46,241 bases of DNA from Ilumatobacter nonamiensis YM16-303. GTDB lineage: Bacteria > Actinomycetota > Acidimicrobiia > Acidimicrobiales > Ilumatobacteraceae. The position numbers were made by a program, and so were the translations under genes. The DNA is taken from NCBI RefSeq assembly GCF_000350145.1, contig NZ_BAOL01000062.1:1-46241 (forward strand). Reading direction: 5' to 3'. Shown here piece by piece: positions 26,842 through 34,225 of this stretch; position 1 is the stretch's first letter; every line of letters starts with the position of its first letter. The notes beneath the pieces were generated by a model. The model was not told where the DNA came from and ran no database searches. It saw only the letters and a list, made by a program, of their open reading frames with translations.

Positions 26842-27714
26842 TCATGAGTACCGGAGGCGCAGAGCGTCCAGCTCCTCGGGGGTGGATGTCTGGATCAGCG
26901 CGTGGAGCGCTGCGGCGTCGTCTCCGATCGTGGCGGTGCTCGGGGCGGGCGTGCGTTCGGCGATGTCGATGACCTCGCCGGCTGCGGTGGCCGACGGCAG
27001 GCCGGCGCCTTGTCCTTCGTTGAAGACGTCGGCGAATCGGGCGAGCGCGTCTCCGTAGAGGTCGCGCTCGTCCGGAGTCAGCGAGTCGATCACGCGATCG
27101 AGAAGTGCTGCAGACTTTGCCGGGCCGCCGGTGAGCATGCTGCCGGGTTGGATGATGGTGACGTCGACTCCATGGTGGTGTAGCTCGGCGCGGTAGCCGA
27201 TCATGAGCGCTTCGGCCGCCGCCTTCGAGGCGGCCGACGCCGTGTTGAAGGCCATGGGGAACGCCGCCGAGATGGTGCTGATCTGCACGATCCTGCCGCC
27301 GGCGGCGCGGAGCTGGGGGAGGAAGGCGTTGACAACGGTGAGTGGGGCGAAGGTGTTCACTTCGAATTCTCGGCGGATGGCGTCGAGGGGCACGACCTCG
27401 AGTGGGCCGGGCGTGAGGATGCCTGCGTTGTTGATCAGGAGGTCCACTCGACCGCCCGTCTCCTCTTCGACGTGGGCCGCCCACGACCGCACGGCCGTCG
27501 TGTCGGTGATGTCGACGTGCGCGAGTTCCACCCCCGTGTCGGCGCTGGAATCTTCGCTGTCGAGTGACGTTCCGAACACGCGGTATCCCTTCGCTGCGAG
27601 GCCTGCGGCGATGTCGACTCCGAGCCCGCTTCCGGCACCGGTGACGATGGCGGTTCGGCCCGTCGGTACGGCGCGGGCGGAGTTTCCCGCTGTGCGGTCG
27701 ATGGTGTTGCTCAC
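26842..27714 (-). CDS. Short-chain dehydrogenase/reductase lacking the catalytic tyrosine
   Basis: The protein has 290 residues from GTG 27714 with a strong AAAGGAG site. The NAD(P) motif TGAGSGLG (about 25-32), the NNAG motif and the catalytic-Ser region ISTISAAF are present. Where YxxxK is expected the sequence reads SAASK: Ser160 replaces the catalytic Tyr while Lys164 remains (codon TCG at 27237-27235 on the complement). It may be an altered enzyme or a non-catalytic binding protein. It is divergent from marR and shares the operator region. Its stop overlaps an alternative SnoaL start. Confidence 0.85.
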   Translation of the reverse strand: MSNTIDRTAGNSARAVPTGRTAIVTGAGSGLGVDIAAGLAAKGYRVFGTSLDSEDSSADTGVELAHVDITDTTAVRSWAAHVEEETGGRVDLLINNAGILTPGPLEVVPLDAIRREFEVNTFAPLTVVNAFLPQLRAAGGRIVQISTISAAFPMAFNTASAASKAAAEALMIGYRAELHHHGVDVTIIQPGSMLTGGPAKSAALLDRVIDSLTPDERDLYGDALARFADVFNEGQGAGLPSATAAGEVIDIAERTPAPSTATIGDDAAALHALIQTSTPEELDALRLRYS

Positions 27715-27730
27715 GTTGTCTCCTTTATAG

Positions 27731-27742
27731 TTGACGTATCAA
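27731..27742. promoter_or_regulatory. MarR operator site 1 (TTGACGTATCAA)
   Basis: This 12-bp palindrome matches the consensus TTGAYNNATCAA shared by five sites in the window. It lies 17 bases upstream of the SDR GTG, overlapping the expected SDR promoter on the minus strand. Confidence 0.65.
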
Positions 27743-27771
27743 GTACCTGAAATCAACCTACCGGAGTTTGC

Positions 27772-27783
27772 TTGACTTATCAA
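27772..27783. promoter_or_regulatory. MarR operator site 2 (TTGACTTATCAA), between -35 and -10 of marR
   Basis: This second palindrome lies 41 bases (about four helical turns) from site 1. It overlaps a TTGCTT -35-like box (27768-27773) and ends four bases before the TATGCT -10 box (27788-27793), the classical place for a repressor site. Confidence 0.65.
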
Positions 27784-27787
27784 CCAC

Positions 27788-27793
27788 TATGCT
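27788..27793 (+). promoter_or_regulatory. -10 box of marR
   Basis: TATGCT fits TANNNT and stands seven bases before GTG 27801, implying a leaderless marR mRNA. If so, the ATG at 27789 would not be transcribed. Confidence 0.4.
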
Positions 27794-27800
27794 GGGAAGT

Positions 27801-28280
27801 GTGACGGACGTGAGATGGCTCGACGAAACCCAGCAACAGGCGTGGCAAGCGCTCCTCGTGTTCGTCAACCGGGGACTTCCCGAGATCGAGCGGACGTTCA
27901 AGGAGCACGATCTGTTGGCAGTGCACTACGGGATCCTCGTCGCGCTGTCGTCAGCTCCCGACGACACACTCCGGCTTTCGGAACTCGCCGACGCCGCGAA
28001 CCTCTCGCAGAGTCGCCTGACGCATCGGATGCGCACGTTGATCGACCGGGGAATCGTCGAGGTCGCGACCTCGCCGGTGGACGGCCGTGGCAAGAACGCC
28101 ACCCTCACGAAGAAGGGTCGTCGACTCCTCGAGAAGGTGGCGCCGCTTCACGCCGAAGAGGTGCAACGTCTCGTCTTCGATCACCTCTCGTCGAAGGACA
28201 CGGAACACCTGGCGACGGCTCTCTCGAAGTTGGCCGCGACCTTGTGCGACCACGACGCCTTCCTCCCATCGCGCCGCTGA
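27801..28280 (+). CDS. MarR-family transcriptional regulator
   Basis: The protein has 159 residues from GTG 27801 (ATG 27789 is the alternative; see the -10 box). The winged helix-turn-helix is at about residues 50-115: LRLSELADAANLSQSRLTHR as helix-turn-helix and DGRGKNATLTKKG as wing, with flanking dimerisation helices. MarR proteins are usually repressors released by phenolics, quinones or oxidants. It sits between two divergent gene sets that carry identical palindromes, and one palindrome overlaps its own promoter, so autorepression and control of the nearby pirin, decarboxylase, SDR and cupredoxin genes are expected. Confidence 0.9.
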   Translation: MTDVRWLDETQQQAWQALLVFVNRGLPEIERTFKEHDLLAVHYGILVALSSAPDDTLRLSELADAANLSQSRLTHRMRTLIDRGIVEVATSPVDGRGKNATLTKKGRRLLEKVAPLHAEEVQRLVFDHLSSKDTEHLATALSKLAATLCDHDAFLPSRR

Positions 28281-28294
28281 TCTTCGACACCGGG

Positions 28295-29329
28295 TCAGTG
28301 CGGCCGGCCGGTGAGTGCCGACAGTCTCTCGATGGTTTCGAGACGACCGTCGGGATGCCGGGCGAAGGAGGTGGGGCTGGGGCCGTGGGTGGGGCCGGCC
28401 TCGTCGAAGGGCCACCCGCCGAACGATGTCGTGCGGTAGTCGGCGTACGCCTCGGCGATCTCTTGGTCGGAGTTCATCACGAACGGTCCGCTGGCCACCA
28501 CCGGTTCCCCGATCGGTCGACCCTGCAGAACGAAGCACGACACCGCCTGGCCCTCGCCGGCGACGATCTGGGTGTCGACTTCGGGGCGCAACCTCGTCGC
28601 GGTCGAGTTGGACACGGGTGTCCCGTCGACCTGGAGGGGGCCGCCGTCGAACGCGTAGAGCATGCGGTTGCTGGTGGCCTGGGCTCGCGGGAGCGAGCAG
28701 GATGCGCCCGGCTGCAGTTCGATGTGCCAGATGGCGACGTCGTTGCCGGTGGCGTGTGCCCATGAATCCGTCGGAGGCGATGGCGGTTGGTGTCCGTCGA
28801 AGCCGCCTGCGATGACGGTGACCACGCACCCGTCGCCCTCATCGACCAGAGGGATGTCGCGCTGCCAGAGCATCTGGTATCCGGGATCGACGAACTTGGA
28901 CCGGGCCGGCAGGTTGATCCAGATCTGGAACAAGTCGAGCGGGTTCGGTGCTGCGTCGTCGAGGAGTGGGAACATCTCGGAGTGGTTGATGCCGCTCCCG
29001 GCGGTCATCCACTGGACGTCCCCGTGTCCGTAGCGACCGGTGGCTCCGAGTGAATCAGCGTGGTCGCACCACCCGCGGCGGGCGAAGGTGACGGTCTCGA
29101 AACCGCGGTGGGGGTGCCGGGGAAAGCCGGGGACGTCCCGTCCGAAGTACATGTTCCAGCCGTCGGTCGACGTGAAGTCGTTGCCGGTCGTTCGCTGGGA
29201 GAGGTCGGCTCTCGGTCCGAGTTCGCCGTTGGCGACGGGGTAGGCGTCCGGGTGGTGGGCGGCGATGATGAACGGGTCGAGCGCCTGCCATGGTCGTTGC
29301 AGCGGCTCGACGGCGATGATGGTTGACAT
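28295..29329 (-). CDS. Pirin-family protein (first copy)
   Basis: The protein has 344 residues from ATG 29329 after GGGAGAAG. It is a bicupin pirin: the N-terminal cupin keeps the metal ligands seen in human pirin, two His in HPHRGFETVTF and the His/Glu pair in INHSEM. Bacterial pirins include quercetin dioxygenases and redox-sensing partners. The N-terminal part is longer than in the second copy at 30354. It lies 65 bases downstream of the decarboxylase-family gene on the same strand and is probably co-transcribed with it. Confidence 0.88.
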   Translation of the reverse strand: MSTIIAVEPLQRPWQALDPFIIAAHHPDAYPVANGELGPRADLSQRTTGNDFTSTDGWNMYFGRDVPGFPRHPHRGFETVTFARRGWCDHADSLGATGRYGHGDVQWMTAGSGINHSEMFPLLDDAAPNPLDLFQIWINLPARSKFVDPGYQMLWQRDIPLVDEGDGCVVTVIAGGFDGHQPPSPPTDSWAHATGNDVAIWHIELQPGASCSLPRAQATSNRMLYAFDGGPLQVDGTPVSNSTATRLRPEVDTQIVAGEGQAVSCFVLQGRPIGEPVVASGPFVMNSDQEIAEAYADYRTTSFGGWPFDEAGPTHGPSPTSFARHPDGRLETIERLSALTGRPH

Positions 29330-29394
29330 CTCACTTCTCCCTCGTGGTGTGACGGTCGGGTGTGGTGGCTTCCGGTTGTCGTGGTGTCGCGTTG

Positions 29395-30162
29395 CTAGAT
29401 CGGATAGGTCGTGGTCGCCCGGTGCAGCACTGCATCGACATCGCGCAGCAGCATCGCATCGACCGGGCCGACGATCGGCACGAGATGCAGCGGGCTGAGA
29501 TCGGAGGCGCCGGTGAGGGTCAGCGAACCGGTGCCGCCCCATACCTCGGCTGTGCGGAACTCCATCTGGGACGGCACGAGTTCGCGGACCACTGGCGGGC
29601 GGCCCGGGACCGCCCCGCCGAAGACTCGCAGGCCGAGCATCGGCGATGACGGCGGCAGCGGGTGTTCCGGCGACACCGTGGCGAGCAGCTCTGCGGGCTG
29701 GAAGACGCCCTGGGCGAGCAGCACGGGAGCTGGTCGGTGCAGCTCAGCCGAGATCAGACCCTCCGGTGACGGTGTGTGGATGTCGAAGTCGATGGCCGCC
29801 GTGAGCTTGGGCAGCCCTTCTCGCTCGCGTCCGGCGAGCATTGCCCGCTCGTTCGGCACGAAGATGTGCGGCACGTACGAGAACGGCTGTCCTTCGAACC
29901 GGACCTGAACGGACTGCACGACCTCGCGAAAGGCTCCCGCGGTGCTGAATCGATACGAAGCGAACACGAAGTTGGCGATCGGCTCGTCGTCGATCTCGAG
30001 TTCGGCGGGCAGGATCTGTGCGACCGTCTCGGCGTCGGTGGTGTACGTGAAACGCAGTAGATCGAGGCCCCGGAACGAGGCCGAGTCGAATCCGAGCGGA
30101 TCTGCGTGGGCTGGCATTGTGTCGCCGAGTTGATCGGCGGTGAGATTTCCTCGTCGTGACAT
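29395..30162 (-). CDS. Acetoacetate decarboxylase family protein
   Basis: The protein has 255 residues. The Schiff-base Lys region GREREGLPKLTAAIDF (Lys119) matches the ADC active site, and SYVPHIFVPNERAMLAG precedes it as in the family. Many relatives are not true acetoacetate decarboxylases but act on other keto acids or as aldolase-dehydratases, so the substrate is open. The AAGGAG site precedes ATG 30162. The upstream gap to the divergent pirin holds palindromes at 30203, 30306 and 30326, placing it in the MarR regulon. Confidence 0.87.
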   Translation of the reverse strand: MSRRGNLTADQLGDTMPAHADPLGFDSASFRGLDLLRFTYTTDAETVAQILPAELEIDDEPIANFVFASYRFSTAGAFREVVQSVQVRFEGQPFSYVPHIFVPNERAMLAGREREGLPKLTAAIDFDIHTPSPEGLISAELHRPAPVLLAQGVFQPAELLATVSPEHPLPPSSPMLGLRVFGGAVPGRPPVVRELVPSQMEFRTAEVWGGTGSLTLTGASDLSPLHLVPIVGPVDAMLLRDVDAVLHRATTTYPI

Positions 30163-30202
30163 CGTCGTCCGAGCTCCTTGTCCGGGTCGTGTACTGTCTT
30201 AC

Positions 30203-30214
30203 TTGATACATCAA
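30203..30214. promoter_or_regulatory. MarR operator site 3 (TTGATACATCAA)
   Basis: This perfect 12-bp palindrome lies 40 bases upstream of the decarboxylase-family start. A degenerate copy (TTGATGCGACAA, 30230-30241) follows 27 bases away. Confidence 0.65.
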
Positions 30215-30305
30215 GATATCTCCGAATAGTTGATGCGACAACCAAATCGGAACGTGACGGTTGCCTCTCGTGCTCTCGTTGCGGAGCCGCCGCCCTCGGG
30301 GTAAG

Positions 30306-30317
30306 TTGACTCATCAA
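30306..30317. promoter_or_regulatory. MarR operator site 4 (TTGACTCATCAA)
   Basis: This palindrome sits upstream of the second pirin gene. Its first half, TTGACT, could double as a -35 box. Confidence 0.65.
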
Positions 30318-30325
30318 CCAGATAC

Positions 30326-30337
30326 TTGATAGATCAA
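30326..30337. promoter_or_regulatory. MarR operator site 5 (TTGATAGATCAA)
   Basis: This palindrome starts 20 bases after site 4, on nearly the same helical face, and six bases before the GAGGAGAG ribosome-binding site of the pirin gene. Confidence 0.65.
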
Positions 30338-30353
30338 CCATTGAGGAGAGATC

Positions 30354-31262
30354 GTGGCCCACGCAACCGACATCGCCACCACTGCTCGCAAGGTCGCCCG
30401 GATCGTCCCCGCGGCCAGCGTGGTGGAGGGAGGTGGTTTCACGGCCAACCGTCCGTTTCCCAGCGCGGCAGCCGATTGGTTCGACCCGTTCCTGCTGCTC
30501 GACGACGTGGGACCACGTGAGATCACCCCGGGCAAGGCCGTCGGCGTCCCGCCACACCCGCATCGCGGGTTCGAGACGGTGACGTACGTCGTGAGTGGCG
30601 AGGTCGAACACCGCGACTCGACCGGCAACCACGGCGTCATCGGTCCGGGTGACGTCCAGTGGATGACTGCCGGCGACGGCATCGTCCACGCGGAGATGCC
30701 GAGCACCCGGGTCCAGACCGAAGGAGGCGTCGGTCACGGCCTGCAACTCTGGGTCAATCTTCCCGCCGCCATGAAGCGAACCACACCGAACTACCAGGCG
30801 CTTCGGGCGTCCGACATCGCATCGACGGGCGGTGAGGGTTGGGCCGCCGAGGTGGTCGCCGGCGAGATGCTCGGCGCCGCCGGCCCCGCTCACACGCACA
30901 CACCGATCGGCTACGCACGGGTCACCGTGCTGCCCGGAACGAAGCTGAACATCCCCGCCACCGATGGCCACACCGCACTCGTCTACGCCGTCGCCGGAAC
31001 GGCGTCGATCGGCGCCGAGGGCGACCGGCTCGAAGCGCACCACCTCGCCGTGCTCGATCGGTCGACCGGCGACATCGTGCTCGACGTGCCCGCCGACGCG
31101 ACCGACGCGTTCGACTGCCTCGTCCTCACCGGCGAGCCCATCGACGAACCGATGGCGCGTCGGGGCCCGTTCGTGATGAACACCCCGGCAGAGATCGACG
31201 AAGCGTACGCCGACTACCGCGCCGGCCGGATGGGCTCGATCGCCGCCACGGGCGCAGCCTGA
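30354..31262 (+). CDS. Pirin-family protein (second copy)
   Basis: The protein has 302 residues from GTG 30354 with a GAGGAG site. The metal motif PPHPHRGFETVTYV and the IVHAEMPS His/Glu pair are intact, and the C-terminal cupin ends EPIDEPMARRGPFVMNTPAE. It is only loosely similar to the copy at 28295, so the two are not a recent duplication. It is controlled by operator sites 4 and 5. Its stop shares a base with an ATG, and the lipoprotein gene follows within 53 bases, so the two are probably one transcript. Confidence 0.9.
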   Translation: MAHATDIATTARKVARIVPAASVVEGGGFTANRPFPSAAADWFDPFLLLDDVGPREITPGKAVGVPPHPHRGFETVTYVVSGEVEHRDSTGNHGVIGPGDVQWMTAGDGIVHAEMPSTRVQTEGGVGHGLQLWVNLPAAMKRTTPNYQALRASDIASTGGEGWAAEVVAGEMLGAAGPAHTHTPIGYARVTVLPGTKLNIPATDGHTALVYAVAGTASIGAEGDRLEAHHLAVLDRSTGDIVLDVPADATDAFDCLVLTGEPIDEPMARRGPFVMNTPAEIDEAYADYRAGRMGSIAATGAA

Positions 31263-31315
31263 TGCTGTCAGCACCGACCCGGCAGCACCACCGCAACAGC
31301 GACGTAGGAACCCTC

Positions 31316-32224
31316 ATGGAAACCGAGCACCCGATCCCTCCAACCGCTGTCGACCGCACGTCGTCAGGGCATCTGTCCCGACGGTCACGATCGGCGCTGG
31401 CCATTGCGACTTCGTCGCTGGTCGTCCTCGCCGGCTGCGGCGACGACAGTCCGACCCCATCGGTCGCGGCAGTGACGCTCGAGATGTCGGACTTCTCGAT
31501 CGCCATGCCGGACCGCATTCCATCCGGCTTGATCGAGGTGGACGGTCTGAACGACGGCGACATCATCCACCAGGCCGTGATCGCCGAACTGCCCGATGGC
31601 GTCAGCAGCGCCGAGTATGTCGAGTCGTACCTGGACAACGCCGCACTCGCCCTGACCGACGCCGACCTTCGCGGCGGCGTTCAGCTCGTTCCTCCGGCGA
31701 GCGAACAGACCGCCACGGTCGAACTCGACCCGGGCGACTACGTCGTGTTCTGTTCCCTGCCAGGCCCCGAAGCGGGAGAGAGCCATCTCACCAAGGGAAT
31801 GTGGACCGACCTCACCGTCGACGGGTCGACGAGCGACGGTCCGAGCCGGATCCCTGATCTGGGTGTCGACGACACGATCGAACTCATCGACTTCGCGTTC
31901 GGGGTGCCCGACACGGTCCGGTCCGGCGACGTGTACAACGTGGTCAACACCGGAACCCAGGTCCACGAGATCGGCATGGCCGCACTCGACGATGGCGCCA
32001 CCAGAGATGACGTCCTCGCCTTCTTCACCGGACAGGGTCCCGAAGGCGAAGGCCCGCCGTTCCGGGATCTCAGCGGCGTCGGCCTGCTCAGCCCGGGTCA
32101 GGCACAGACCTTCTCGATGGATGTTCCTCCCGGTCGCTACGTCTTCGTCTGTTACGTTCCGTCGCCTGACGATGGTGTACCGCACTTCCTGAAAGGCATG
32201 ATCCAGGTCGTCGACGTCGTGTAA
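31316..32224 (+). CDS. Lipoprotein with two tandem cupredoxin domains
   Basis: The protein has 302 residues from ATG 31316, five bases after AGGAA (ATG 31262 is an alternative). A signal peptide ends in lipobox LAGC with lipid-modified Cys41. Two homologous beta-rich domains follow. Each has the order His, Cys, His, Met expected of a type 1 copper site: His85, Cys146, His157, Met162 and His217, Cys279, His290, Met295. The spacings (61/11/5 and 62/11/5) are almost identical, so both sites could bind copper. It would be an outer-face electron carrier or copper-binding protein. It lies directly behind the second pirin gene in the MarR-controlled set. Confidence 0.8.
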   Translation: METEHPIPPTAVDRTSSGHLSRRSRSALAIATSSLVVLAGCGDDSPTPSVAAVTLEMSDFSIAMPDRIPSGLIEVDGLNDGDIIHQAVIAELPDGVSSAEYVESYLDNAALALTDADLRGGVQLVPPASEQTATVELDPGDYVVFCSLPGPEAGESHLTKGMWTDLTVDGSTSDGPSRIPDLGVDDTIELIDFAFGVPDTVRSGDVYNVVNTGTQVHEIGMAALDDGATRDDVLAFFTGQGPEGEGPPFRDLSGVGLLSPGQAQTFSMDVPPGRYVFVCYVPSPDDGVPHFLKGMIQVVDVV

Positions 32225-32255
32225 GACGTGCCTCGGTCCCTGCCCACGCGCTCGT

Positions 32256-32834
32256 TCAGGTGCGCGAGATCACCGACGGTGATGGGTTGCCGGTGGACTG
32301 CCAGGACGGTGCCCGCAAGAGTGGTCCGCCTGCCCCGATCGGCCTGACGAGCACGTCGGTCGGTTCGTCCGCGTCGCCGTTCCATTCAGCGTGTTTCCAC
32401 CAGTGGAATCCGACCTTGTCCGCGACGCTTCGAGACGGGGCGTTCTCGGGTTCGATGAAGCAGAGCATCTTGCCGTCGTCGGTGCGGTCGGCAAGTGCGA
32501 GCAACGCGGTCACCGCCTCGGTGGCAAGACCTTTGCCTCTCGCCGCAGGGACAAGACGCCACCCCCACTCCAGGTACTCGGCTCCGTCGAAGCTGATGAC
32601 GCCGACGCCGGTGTACCCCACGATCGTTCCTGATGCTCGTTCGACAATTGGCTGCTTGGCATACGCGACCAGCTCGGACATGTCGAGCATGTGGTCGAAA
32701 CGGGCATTGGCGGAGTCGATGTTCAAACGGGCGCCGTACACCATGAATTCGTCATCTGTGAACAGCTCGACGAACCTGTTCCGGTCCGCCTCGACCGGGC
32801 GTCGCAGCAGCAGCCGTTCTGTCTCGACCGTCAC
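32256..32834 (-). CDS. GNAT-family N-acetyltransferase (RimJ/RimL-like)
   Basis: The protein has 192 residues if GTG 32834 is used. TERLLLRRPVEADRNRFVEL is the classic start of ribosomal-protein or small-molecule acetyltransferases of the RimJ type. The acetyl-CoA site is in VPAARGKGLATEAVTALLA, and ENAPSRSVADKVGFHW is the conserved C-terminal motif. The start is uncertain because the frame runs open into the remnant of a phytanoyl-CoA dioxygenase gene (32890-33318) and no good ribosome-binding site is seen. The substrate is unknown. Confidence 0.8.
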   Translation of the reverse strand: MTVETERLLLRRPVEADRNRFVELFTDDEFMVYGARLNIDSANARFDHMLDMSELVAYAKQPIVERASGTIVGYTGVGVISFDGAEYLEWGWRLVPAARGKGLATEAVTALLALADRTDDGKMLCFIEPENAPSRSVADKVGFHWWKHAEWNGDADEPTDVLVRPIGAGGPLLRAPSWQSTGNPSPSVISRT

Positions 32835-32889
32835 GCCTTCGACGGTACAGCTCTGGCCAAGGCACCCGTATCGCTCGTCGCAGATGGTC

Positions 32890-33318
32890 GATCGAACCGA
32901 ACAGTACGGCACGTCTGCAAGGTCGGCGGTTTGTCGACGTGACGCGAAGCGCGTTCCACCTCGCCGGTCGTCGACGTCGGTCAAGTAGACGAACAGATCG
33001 AGTTGGGTGAACGTGGGGTCGTCGCTTGGAACGAGAACCTATGGTTCAGGTAGTCCCGATGCAGCGGCTGGTCGCAGCCGGCTGCGCCGGAGTATTTCGG
33101 CCAACTCTCCGCTGGTGTGATGCGCACATCGTCGTCGGCAAGGAGTTCCCTCGCCAGCGAGGTCAGCGTTGGATGGACAGCGAGCGCGCAAAGCTCGACA
33201 CCGTCGAACGGGAACGAGCCGATTCCGGCGAACTCGTCTCCGAGGTAGCGCTCACGTCGAGCAGGCCCGGGATCACGACGAACCCATCTCCGAGCAGGGT
33301 GTGTCGGCGGCTCGGCAT
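32890..33318 (-). pseudogene. Broken phytanoyl-CoA dioxygenase (PhyH) family gene
   Basis: Pieces of one protein lie in three frames. The ATG at 33318 gives LLGDGFVVIPGLLDV. At about 33251-33258 the homology jumps frame to ERYLGDEFAGIGSFPFDGVE and on to PLHRDYLNH, which keeps the HxD iron motif. At about 33038-33043 it jumps again to VLVPSDDPTFTQLDLFVYLT and DVDD, then stops resembling the family near 32890. The stretch normally found between the first two pieces and the whole C-terminal third (second iron His) are missing. At least two frameshifts, a probable internal deletion and a truncation make it non-functional. Confidence 0.8.
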
Positions 33319-33513
33319 ACACCGAACGCTACGCGCCCCGCCTTCGGCTGCGATCCCAGCATTCCCCGAGGAGCTTGCGACCCGAGCGATATCGCCGCCA
33401 CCGCTGGTCACCGAAGAGTGCTCTTGAACGTCACGACCGTGCTCGTCCATGTGCGCGAGAGCGTGGAACAACGCAACGTCCGATTGTCGCCAGACGTCGC
33501 CGTGACGGCTGCA

Positions 33514-33519
33514 TACCGT
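33514..33519 (+). promoter_or_regulatory. Possible -10 box of a leaderless DUF1203 transcript
   Basis: TACCGT fits TANNNT and stands seven bases before ATG 33527. No ribosome-binding site lies between. The 200 bases upstream, to the PhyH remnant, show no gene. Confidence 0.35.
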
Positions 33520-33526
33520 TGCTGAC

Positions 33527-34006
33527 ATGCCCACCGACTATCGACTCGTCCCGATCGTCCCGGACATCGCTGCCGAACTCCGCAGCGGTGGCGGGGAGCG
33601 CTTCATCGCCGACGCCAAGCCTGGGTACCCGTGTCGGCAGTGCCTCTGCGATGCCGAGATCGGAGAGACACTCATCCTCGTTGCTCACGATCCCTTCAGC
33701 ATCGACAGCCCATACCGATCGCGCAGTCCGATCTTTCTCCACGAGCAACCCTGCAGCCCACCCAGCGATGTTCGGGTTCTTCCCGACCAACTCACCGGAC
33801 GTCAACTGTCTGTTCGGGCATTCGATCGTGATGCCATGATGATCGACGCTGCGGTCATCGACGGGACCGACCTCGACGATCAACTGCGACAATTCTTCGA
33901 CGACGAAGCCACCGCCGAGATCCACGTTCACAACGCCACGCGTGGCTGCTGGGCAACCTTGGTCAAACGCCCGTACGGCACGGATGCGTCGGCCATCCAC
34001 TCCTGA
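33527..34006 (+). CDS. DUF1203 family protein
   Basis: The protein has 159 residues of normal family length. The family pattern is clear: PCRQCLCDAEIGETLILVAH, then DSPYRSRSPIFLHEQPC, RAFDRDAMMIDAAVIDG and a C-terminal IHVHNATRGCWATLV. DUF1203 proteins are cytoplasmic and have no assigned function. The conserved Cys residues suggest metal or thiol chemistry, but that is inference. It stands alone between the PhyH remnant and the two-component operon. Confidence 0.85.
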   Translation: MPTDYRLVPIVPDIAAELRSGGGERFIADAKPGYPCRQCLCDAEIGETLILVAHDPFSIDSPYRSRSPIFLHEQPCSPPSDVRVLPDQLTGRQLSVRAFDRDAMMIDAAVIDGTDLDDQLRQFFDDEATAEIHVHNATRGCWATLVKRPYGTDASAIHS

Positions 34007-34225
34007 GGGAGCGGCGACGGTGACTTGGTGGGTGCGCTCTCCGATGCCGCGTATGGGCAGCCTCGGTCGCCGCCGCCCGAGTGCTCCGAGTGCCGTGCTC
34101 TACGCCGAGCGTCGACGCTAGGACCCCTGTTCGACACCCGGAACATGCGGTTGTGTCGAGACCGTCCCGGAATGGCTACTGAGCATGTGGACGAAACTGG
34201 GCGGTGCCTGACAGGTCGGTGCACT

